Origin: Methanosarcinales archaeon
GTDB taxonomy: Archaea; Halobacteriota; Methanosarcinia; DSM-18856; Methermicoccaceae
Length of the DNA stretch: 6,967 nucleotides
Assembly: GCA_003661015.1 (NCBI GenBank)
Contig: QMVI01000058.1
Span: 1-6,967 of the forward strand
Reading direction: 5' to 3'
The notes beneath the pieces were generated by a model. That model searched no databases. It was not told the origin of the DNA and was given only the letters and a program-made list of their open reading frames with translations. Position numbers and translations under genes: made by a program. Shown here in pieces: positions 1 through 6,396 of the stretch (within the stretch, counting starts at the first letter, position 1; each line of letters begins with the position of its first letter).

Positions 1-2
1 AT

Positions 3-728
3 TGTTGTGCCTCCTGGCTCTGTCCCGCATCTTCTGAAAGGGGATACAATCTTGCTGTTTTCTTTTATGGTTGCAACTTCGATTGTCTATACTGTCAAAA
101 TTGGGAACATAAGAACGATGATTCCGCACCATACATAACCCAAGACGAACTTGTTGATGAAATCAAGAAAAATAAAGCGATAAAATGCATCTGCTTTTTT
201 GGTGGTTCCCCCGAGCCGCAATTACCATTTGCAATCGAAGTCTCAGAAAGAGTGTTGAGCGAGATTGAAAGAGATGTCAGAATATGCTGGGAATGGAATG
301 GCTCTGGAAACACGAAATTGGTAAGAAAGGTTGCATCCATATCAAAAGAAAGTGGGGGAATAATCAAGTTTGATCTGAAAGCTTGGAACGAGAATCTTCA
401 CATTCTTCTGACTGGAAGGAGCAATAGAAAGACTTTGGAAAATTTTCGTGTTGTTTCAGAATATCGTGATGACTCTCATCCTGACTTGCTAACCGCCACC
501 ACCCTATTGGTTCCTTACTATGTTGATGAGGAGGAAGTAAAGGGCATTGCATCATTTATCTCATCAGTAAGTCCGGACATACCATACAGTCTGCTGGTGT
601 TTCACCCAGACTACAAACTCAAAGACCTCCCCATAACTCCAAAGGAACAGATGAAAGAATGTTATAAAACAGCGAAAATGTATCTCAAAAGAGTAAATAT
701 AGGAAACCTCTTCCTAATTAATTTATAA
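3..728 (+). CDS. Radical SAM protein, AmrS/PflA-like (5' truncated by the window edge)
   Basis: The open frame runs from the window edge to a TAA at 726-728, giving 241 codons with the N-terminus missing. The [4Fe-4S] cluster motif CxxxCxxC is visible as GCNFDCLYCQNW, with cysteines at nt 72, 84 and 93 (residues 24, 28 and 31 of the visible part). It is followed by FGGSPEPQ, the SAM-contacting glycine-rich stretch. Three more cysteines (visible residues 1, 2 and 7) precede the cluster and may bind a second metal site. The C-terminal stretch PYSLLVFHPDYKLKDLPITP resembles the end of the barrel in COG1180-type activases. Starting at the internal ATG-like codon near 252 would lose the cluster, so the gene must begin upstream. 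Its substrate cannot be named. It is convergent with ribL and is a distant relative, not a copy, of the amrS gene at 1169-2182. The radical SAM assignment is secure; the subfamily is tentative. Confidence 0.85.
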   Translation, partial: CCASWLCPASSERGYNLAVFFYGCNFDCLYCQNWEHKNDDSAPYITQDELVDEIKKNKAIKCICFFGGSPEPQLPFAIEVSERVLSEIERDVRICWEWNGSGNTKLVRKVASISKESGGIIKFDLKAWNENLHILLTGRSNRKTLENFRVVSEYRDDSHPDLLTATTLLVPYYVDEEEVKGIASFISSVSPDIPYSLLVFHPDYKLKDLPITPKEQMKECYKTAKMYLKRVNIGNLFLINL

Positions 729-734
729 TTATAA
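723..734. repeat. 12-bp perfect palindrome at a convergent gene junction
   Basis: TTATAATTATAA reads the same on both strands. Each half contains TTA TAA, so on the plus strand it supplies Leu-stop for the radical SAM gene. On the minus strand it supplies Leu-stop for ribL if the UAG at 738-740 is read through. The surrounding AT-rich run could also help termination in both directions, but there is no convincing oligo-T terminator or GC-rich stem. Confidence 0.5.
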
Positions 735-1166
735 TTTCTAATTTTCATAAGCTCTACTCAATATTCTATCAATAATTTTTTTGCTCGAGCATAATTCTCC
801 ATCTCTTTTTGATTTTATCCTCACAACCTCTATATTCAGATTTCTCTTTTTGAGCTCTCTTTTGAGTTCATCCTCATCAAATAGCTGGTCATAGCCGAGA
901 GCTACTATATCTGGCTTCAGTTCGTAAAGTGGCTTGTACATATCCTCATTACTTCCAAGAACAGCTTTATCAACGAGTTTCAAAGCAGAGACCACCTCAA
1001 GTCTTTGTTTCTCTGGTATTATCGGTTTAGGTTTGTGTTTTATCATACTATCTCTCGCAACCAAAACGATGAGCTCATCTCCAAGCTTCTTTGCCTCTCT
1101 GAGATAATGAAGATGTCCGGGATGTAAAAACTCGAATGTACCAGTAGCAAGAACTTTCTTCCCCAA
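729..1166 (-). CDS. ribL: FAD synthase / archaeal cytidylyltransferase-family protein RibL
   Basis: RibL transfers AMP from ATP to FMN to make FAD in archaea; the family is represented by Methanocaldococcus MJ1179. The start is a TTG at 1166, six bases after a strong GGAGGG Shine-Dalgarno, which puts the nucleotide-binding motif GTFEFLHPGH at residues 9-18. An ATG at 1217 would add 17 residues from inside amrS and is unlikely. Other family marks are the KPKPIIPEKQR loop, the GYDQ segment in the region that usually carries G-(Y/H)-D, and the late CSSKKII motif corresponding to the (I/C)SSTKI signature. The protein is 142 residues to the TAG at 740-738, normal for the family (about 150). If UAG is sense here, it extends by UAG-Lys-Leu to the TAA at 731-729. 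The gene lies 2 nt after amrS and is probably co-transcribed. Related glycerol-3-phosphate cytidylyltransferases share the fold, so the flavin substrate is inferred. Confidence 0.82.
738..740 (-). other. TAG at the end of ribL, possibly a sense codon
   Basis: This TAG follows Arg-Ala-Tyr-Glu-Asn. Reading through it gives only Lys-Leu before TAA at 731-729. Conservation of the family ends before this point, so homology cannot decide whether it stops translation. The in-frame TAGs of leuS, purA and the reductase make the read-through reading reasonable. Confidence 0.4.
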
Positions 1167-1168
1167 TC

Positions 1169-2182
1169 TCAACCCTCCAGACCGACTATTGGTATTGGGT
1201 GTCCACACTCTGGACACTCTGGTTTTTGGATAAACAGATTCACATGATATCCAACTCTCTCAATCAAAAGCTTACCACATGATGGGCAGTAAGTATTCTC
1301 ATAGAGATGTCCCATCACATTTCCGATGTATGGGTAATTGATGCTGTTTTCTTTTGCAATCTTGTATGCTTTCTCGAGTGTTGAAATTGGAGTGGGGTTT
1401 ATATCTTGCATCTTGTAGTAAGGATAGAAACGTGTAAAATGAATCGGAATATCGGGACTCAACTCCTCTGCCACCCACTTCGACAACCATATTATATCAT
1501 CCTCAGAGTCATTATATCCGGGTATAACAAGATTCACAACCTCAACATGCATACCAAGTTCGTGAGCTATTCGTGTTGATTCAAGAACCGGCTCGAGTTT
1601 TGCTTTGCACAGTTCTCTATAAACTCTCTCCCCACCCTTTATGTCTACTCTGAAAGCATCCAAATACGGAGAGATTTCACGAAGAGCTTCCTCTGTTATG
1701 TATCCATTCGTAACATATACCGTCTTTAGCCCATGTTTGTGGGCAAGCTTTGCACTGTCGTAGGTATATTCAAACCATATCGTCGGCTCGTTGTAAGTCC
1801 ACGAAATGGATATACAATCCGAAGAAAGCGCATCAGAAACAGCAACTTCAGGAGAAACATATCTCAAATATGCTTGTTCAATCGTGGCTTGAGATATCGT
1901 ATAATTCTGACAGTGAGCACATCTAAAATTACATCCAACTGTCCCCATTGAATAACTCAATGTTGAAGGATAAAAATGATACAATGGTTTTTTCTCTATT
2001 GGGTCAACGTTTATCGAAGTAGCGAGGCCATATATCAGCGTGTAAAGTTTCCCATCTGTGTTCTTCCTGACTCTGCATATCCCGTACCCACCTTTCTTTA
2101 CAGTGCATCTATGGGCACACAGATTACATCTGATGTCTCCATTGAGACTCTCCCACATCATTGCTTCTTTTTCACCATTCAT
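1169..2182 (-). CDS. amrS: AmmeMemoRadiSam system radical SAM enzyme AmrS
   Basis: This radical SAM protein has 337 residues, normal for AmrS. The family is named for its co-occurrence with AMMECR1 and Memo proteins; its reaction is not established, and neither partner is visible here. The N-terminal cysteine motif has cysteines at 19, 22, 26 and 36 (RCNLCAHRC...GICRVR). Then come DPIEKKPLYHFYP (60-72) and the cluster motif GTVGCNFRCAHCQN with cysteines at 84, 88 and 91. YPYIGNV and ENTYCPSCG follow, and two CxxC pairs at 299/302 and 323/326 form a C-terminal zinc-ribbon-like end finishing IPIVG. The ATG at 2182 has a GGGAGG Shine-Dalgarno six bases upstream, so it is preferred over the upstream ATG-like codon at 2224. 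The start overlaps the end of purA by 11 nt and the TGA stop lies 2 nt before ribL, indicating translational coupling in an operon. Confidence 0.92.
   Translation of the reverse strand: MNGEKEAMMWESLNGDIRCNLCAHRCTVKKGGYGICRVRKNTDGKLYTLIYGLATSINVDPIEKKPLYHFYPSTLSYSMGTVGCNFRCAHCQNYTISQATIEQAYLRYVSPEVAVSDALSSDCISISWTYNEPTIWFEYTYDSAKLAHKHGLKTVYVTNGYITEEALREISPYLDAFRVDIKGGERVYRELCKAKLEPVLESTRIAHELGMHVEVVNLVIPGYNDSEDDIIWLSKWVAEELSPDIPIHFTRFYPYYKMQDINPTPISTLEKAYKIAKENSINYPYIGNVMGHLYENTYCPSCGKLLIERVGYHVNLFIQKPECPECGHPIPIVGLEG
1173..1178 (-). promoter_or_regulatory. Shine-Dalgarno site fixing the TTG start of ribL
   Basis: GGAGGG on the minus strand sits inside the last codons of amrS, with a 6-nt spacer to the TTG at 1166-1164. 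Another in-frame TTG at 1172-1170 directly touches the site and is too close to be used. Confidence 0.75.
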
Positions 2183-3455
2183 GTTGATCCTCCCTGATAA
2201 TCGTTTGCTCCCTCCTTGGCCCAACAGAAATTATTGAAACCGGGAGTCTTGCTATTTTTTCTATCTCATATACATACTCCTTTGCCTCTTTGGGTAATTG
2301 TTCAAATTCCACCACATCACCTATCTCCCCTTTCCATCCTCTCAGGACTTTATACACTGGCACACATCGTTCCAAATTTAGTTCTGGAGGGTACTCAATC
2401 TTCTGACCATCTAACTCATAATGCGTACATATCTTGATTTCAGAGAGATTGCTCAAGACATCAAGTTTTGTGAGTGCCAGCTATGTGTATCCATTCAGTT
2501 TCACAGCCTTTCTCAACAACGGTGCATCAAACCATCCACATCTCCTTGGTCTGCCTGTCGTTGTCCCAAATTCACCACCTTTCTCTCTCAGATATTCTCC
2601 TATTTCGCCCCCCACTTCAGTTGGCAACGGCCCCCCTCCTACACGGGTTATGTATGCCTTAACAACCCCTATTACCTCACCTACTCGTTTGGGTCCTATA
2701 CCCAAATTCATACAAGCAGAGCCAGCGATTGTACTTGAAGATGTCACATACTTCTGCGTTCCATGTATTACATCAAGATGTGTTCCCTGAGCCCCCTCAG
2801 CAAGCACATTCTTTCCTTGTTCAAGGGCGTGATTGAGTTCAAGTGAGACATCTGTTATGTATCCTTCAAGTTCTTTACCTATCGCAAGAATGTCATCGAA
2901 TTCAAAAGCCTCGTCTATATCAGAGTCTGTTGCTCCCATCGCTTTTAACATTACTTTCTTCTGTGGTATGATGTCCGAAATCTTTTCCTCGAAACTTTTT
3001 TTATCTGTGATGTCTGCAAACCTTACCTCTTCCCTTGATACCTTGTCCATGTATGCATAGGCAATACCTCTCTTTGTTGTTCCTATCTTCTTAGTTCTCA
3101 TCCTTTCTGACAACTCATCCAACTTCACATGGTACGGCATTATGACCGAGGTTTTGGCATCTATTCCAAGTTTTTTGTTATCAATACGTATCCCTATGTC
3201 CATGAGAGAGTCAATCTCCTTCTTCACAACGAGTGGATTCAAAACAACACCGGGACCTATAAGAAGGCGAGCATTGTAAAGTACCCCAGAAGGTATTGTA
3301 TGCAGTTTTATTGTGAGTTTGCCCACCTTTACGGTATGTCCGGCATTATCACCACCCTGAAATCTCACGACATAATCAAAACGCTCAGCGAGAAGGTCAA
3401 CAATCTTTCCCTTTCCTTCATCCCCAAACTGGCTTCCAGTTATGATAGTAAACAT
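2172..3455 (-). CDS. purA: Adenylosuccinate synthetase PurA with one in-frame UAG
   Basis: PurA joins IMP and aspartate using GTP to give adenylosuccinate, the first step from IMP to AMP. Read through a TAG at codon 325, the protein is 427 residues, the usual full length of long-form PurA. Before the TAG are GSQFGDEGKGK (7-17, catalytic Asp12), GGDNAGHT (34-41, catalytic His40), GTTKRGI, AEGAQGT, YVTSSST, TRVGGGP and TTGRPRRCGWFD. Immediately after it, in the same frame, come LALTKLDVL, whose TKLD (329-332) contacts the guanine of GTP, then EIKICTHYELDG, GWK and VSIISVGPRREQTI. No residues are missing at the junction. Terminating at the TAG would leave 324 residues without the GTP base-binding motif and C-terminal domain, so read-through is needed for function. 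The final stop is TGA at 2174-2172. The ATG at 3455 has no clear Shine-Dalgarno; leuS ends 36 nt upstream. Confidence 0.93.
2189..2194 (-). promoter_or_regulatory. Shine-Dalgarno site for amrS
   Basis: GGGAGG on the minus strand lies six bases upstream of the amrS ATG (2182-2180), inside the end of purA. It decides the start against upstream in-frame codons. Confidence 0.75.
2481..2483 (-). other. In-frame UAG (codon 325) in purA, probable sense codon
   Basis: The codon lies in KLNGYT-UAG-LALTKLDVL. Family members carry an ordinary residue, often small or polar, at this position between the conserved Arg-Lys-Ala-Val helix and the TKLD guanine-binding motif. Both flanks match PurA in one frame, so it is neither a frameshift nor a natural end. 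Confidence 0.88.
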
Positions 3456-3491
3456 GATAGAAAGTATGAAGGGGTTGTTAGAAAACCTTTT

Positions 3492-6335
3492 TCATTCTAT
3501 CAGGATGGCAGGTCTGAATGGCTTCGCACTTTTCATCTTCTCCACTTTATCGGGCGGGTCTATCAAGACTTCACATCCAAGCTCTTTTTCAAAGAACTCC
3601 TTTGCATCAATTAGTGCCCTCCTTTCCATCTCACGATTCCATCTGCCATCCTGACATACCTCAACGTAGTTCTCATCCATCGAATTGATGTCCTTCAAAA
3701 TTCCCTTGGCAAACGAAATTACATCTTTGATAATGGGTTTAAACTCCGCTTTTTGAGATAGATTCTTCATTAGTTTGCCCATATTATCTCTTGACTCAAA
3801 TACCTCCCTCATAACCTCATATTTCCACTCTTCTGGCGTGTATATCTTTATTCTGCTCGGGTTCTCTATCCTTGCAACTGAGATTATGTCTAAGATGTCT
3901 TCCAGCGTCTCCTTGACAAGAGACTCGCATACCTCCACCTATACGTCAATACCCCAAGTGGGTTCTGGATATGGTGCAAGAGAGACAAATTCTCCTTCAC
4001 GATGGTATAAACTCCACAACTCCTCGCATATGTGTGGTGTGAATGGAGCCATGAGTTTTATCATAGTATCAACAACGGTAAATAACACATTCTTGCCTCC
4101 CCTCCTCTCGTACCATCTAACATCATTTAGCAGTAAGAAGAAAGCATGTTGGAGAGCTCTCCTCGTTTGTAGAGAGGAGAGGGCATTCCTCACCTCACCA
4201 ACATGGTATGAGAGTCTTGACAACATCCATCTGTCCAGACTATCCAACTCACCACTTTGAGCTTTGTTCTGGATTACATCCCGTGCCCAATGGTAGAATC
4301 TCTGAAGATGTTTCCTCATACCCTCAACATTTGCACTTCTCCAGTCTGCATCTTGCATTAGCTCAGCATTGCTGAGGATGTACAATCGCGTAAGATCAGC
4401 ACCATATGTCCTAACAGCCCTCTTCATCGTAAGCAAAGGTCCCTTTGATTTGCTCATCTTCTGTCCTTCCAGAGACACAAACCCATTTACTGCAATCGAC
4501 TTTGGCCATTTGTCCTTGTCAAAAAGTGCTACGTGGTGGAATATAAAGAAAAGCAAATGATTTGCAACGAGGTCTTTTCCAGAAGTTCTAAGGTCAACAG
4601 GATACCAATACTCGAATTCTCTCCTTATCTTACTCACAATCTCCCTTTTATCCTCGGGTATCTCACTAAAAGCATCATCCTTTCCAAGGAGGATGTAATC
4701 CAAAACTGGTTTGGTCAGGTCAGAGGCTTTGAATCCAAATTCTTGGAGTTTTACAATTATGTAGTAAGCCATGTATATTGTGGAGTCTGCAAGACTCTCG
4801 ATAATCCACTCAGGGTCCCATGGAAGAGGTGTTCCGAGTCCCTTTCTTCTGGCACATGCCTTATCCTTTAGCCAGTCAATTTTATTCTCAAAATCCGCTC
4901 TGATTTCGGGCGGTGTTATCCTCATCTTTCCCAAACATTCTCTTGTCTTCATCTTCCATTCCATGTCTGAATAACGGAGGAACCACTGGTCTTCCACCAA
5001 CTTTATCACACACGGTGTTCCACATCTGCAAACGACCGGCTGTTCAGAAAATTCATAAAAAATTTCAGCAACGCCCATTTCTATGAAGTCTCGTGTGAGT
5101 ATGTCTTTCACTTTAGAGACTGGCATTCCAGCATACTTTCCACACACATCTTTGAGAACTCCCGAGTGAAACTCTTTTTTGTAAACAAGCTTTGTTGCCT
5201 TCTCAGCTTCAGGGTCATTCTGGTTTTTCACTCCAAGCTCCTCACACACCTCAACCGCTGGAAACTCACCATGCCCAGGCACAGCTATCAACGATATATA
5301 CGATATATCAGAAACATCGAATCCTGAAACATCCAAATCTCTGAGAGCCAGATGGTCGTAGGGAGCATGTGCAGGAACACTCATAACAATACCAGTCCCG
5401 CTTTCGGTTTTCACAAAGCTTGCAGGTAGCACAGAAACCCAATCCCCTGTAATGGGATTCCTTGCTTTCAGTCCAATTAGCTCATCTCCCCTTACTTCCC
5501 CTATCTCCTCTACTCTTTTACCAATATACTTCAACTTTTTAACTGCCTCTTTGCTTACAATCCATGCCTCCCTCCCCTCGGGAGTTATGATTTCAATCTT
5601 ATGATAAACAACCTCTGGATTTGCCCATAGATTTGTGACTCCAAACACAGTTTCAGGTCTCAACGTTGCACAAGGCAACACAACCCCATCAGGAAGTACG
5701 AATTTTATAAGAGTGTATTCAACTATTGTCGCATCCTCTCCATGAAGCAAATCATGGTCCTCAACAGGATTTTCATCGTTTGGACACCATCTGACAGGAT
5801 GCGAACCCTTTGAAATATATCCTCTCTCAAAAAGCAGATTATACTGCCATGTGATAAAAGCTTTGTATAACTCATCCATGGTTGTGAACTTTCTCCTCCA
5901 ATCTATCGAATAACCTATTGATTTCATATCATTTTCAGCTTCTTTTTTGAAATACTCAACTATCTTCTCAGGAGTATCAAGAGAATACAAAACATTCTCT
6001 GGTATGTCATGGTATTCTGTATAGACTTTGATGGTCGTGGGGTCTCTCTTCTTTATCAACTCAGAAAGTCCCACTATGGGTGTACCTGTGACATGAAATC
6101 CCATAGGAAAAAGAACGTTGTATCCACACATTCGCATGTATCTCGCGACAACATCTCCGATGGTGAATGTTCGTGTATGTCCTGCATGTAAGTTCCCATT
6201 CAGGTAGGGGTATGGAACTGTTATGAAGAACTTCTCTCTGTCATCTGGCTCTGCCTCAAATATCTTATAGTTCTCCCACATCCTCTGCCACTTTTTTTCT
6301 ATTTCATACGGGTTGTAATCATCATCGCCTTTCAT
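3492..6335 (-). CDS. leuS: Leucyl-tRNA synthetase, archaeal type, with one in-frame UAG
   Basis: LeuRS charges tRNA-Leu in the cytoplasm. It is a class I synthetase with HIGH as HAGH (50-53) and KMSKS (626-630). The CP1 editing domain shows TLRPET (224-229) and GTGIVMSVPAHAPYD (313-327), ending in the conserved Asp. CRCGTPC and DQWFLRY follow. The frame meets TAG at codon 799, just after the anticodon-binding domain (SLAPYPEPTWGIDV). It continues without a break into the archaeal C-terminal domain, with TLEDILDI, IYTPEEWKYEV, FFEKELGCEV and the terminal AKPFRPAILIE, then TGA. Read through, the length is 947 residues, normal for archaeal LeuRS. The C-terminal domain of archaeal LeuRS contacts the long variable arm of tRNA-Leu, so stopping at TAG should cripple it. 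The ATG at 6335 is preferred because it fits the TATA box spacing and the usual N-terminus; an ATG at 6362 would add nine residues. This is the first gene of the leuS-purA-amrS-ribL cluster. Confidence 0.94.
3907..3924 (-). other. Short stem-loop downstream of the leuS UAG
   Basis: On the minus strand GTCTCTTGTCAAGGAGAC can form a 7-bp stem (one G-U pair) with a GUCA tetraloop, 14 nt after the UAG. It lies inside the LeuRS coding sequence. Stem-loops after UAG (PYLIS) have been described for methylamine methyltransferase genes, but they are not strictly required for pyrrolysine insertion, so a role here is speculative. Confidence 0.3.
3939..3941 (-). other. In-frame UAG (codon 799) in leuS, probable sense codon
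   Basis: The codon sits between PTWGIDV and VEVCESLVKETLEDI, in the linker from the anticodon-binding domain to the C-terminal domain. The sequence on both sides belongs to one LeuRS in one frame. The GTG right after the TAG is not a convincing independent start: the only Shine-Dalgarno-like run (GGTGGAGG) overlaps and follows it. Confidence 0.9.
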
Positions 6336-6367
6336 GTTTTTCTCATCGGGCTTGTTAAACATCAACC

Positions 6368-6375
6368 TTTATAAG
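6368..6375. promoter_or_regulatory. Archaeal TATA box in the leuS / ribonucleotide reductase divergent spacer
   Basis: TTTATAAG on the plus strand is centred about 25 nt before the ATG of the reductase gene, the spacing expected for a leaderless archaeal transcript. The core TTATAA is self-complementary. On the minus strand CTTATAAA is centred about 36 nt before the preferred leuS ATG at 6335, which would give a leader of roughly 10 nt. A separate weaker AT-rich element for leuS cannot be excluded. Confidence 0.6.
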
Positions 6376-6396
6376 CATGATGCTAAATTCATTCTC

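Noticed and set aside
717..745. Rho-independent-type terminator at the convergent junction
   Set aside because: The palindrome is pure A/T and short, with no GC stem. Archaeal termination often uses T-rich runs, but the runs here are interrupted, so no terminator is called.
2172..2456. A separate 94-residue gene between purA and amrS
   Set aside because: It is the C-terminal part of adenylosuccinate synthetase in the same frame. Starting at a TTG inside the DVLSNL stretch would cut the conserved TKLDVL motif.
2434..2790. Plus-strand open frames opposite purA, leuS and amrS (for example 2434-2790, 3129-3614, 3775-4260, 4533-4871)
   Set aside because: They are antisense to strongly conserved genes, show no recognisable domains or ribosome binding sites, and have low-complexity compositions typical of shadow frames.
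3492..3938. A separate small gene after leuS (GTG start at 3938)
   Set aside because: Its protein is the archaeal LeuRS C-terminal domain in the same frame as leuS, separated only by TAG. There is no upstream Shine-Dalgarno for the GTG, so it is not an independent gene or a split synthetase subunit.
2481..3941. Pseudogenes or frameshift errors in leuS and purA
   Set aside because: All interruptions are TAG, reading frames are kept on both sides, no residues are missing, and every other family motif is intact. Decay would be expected to show mixed stops and indels.
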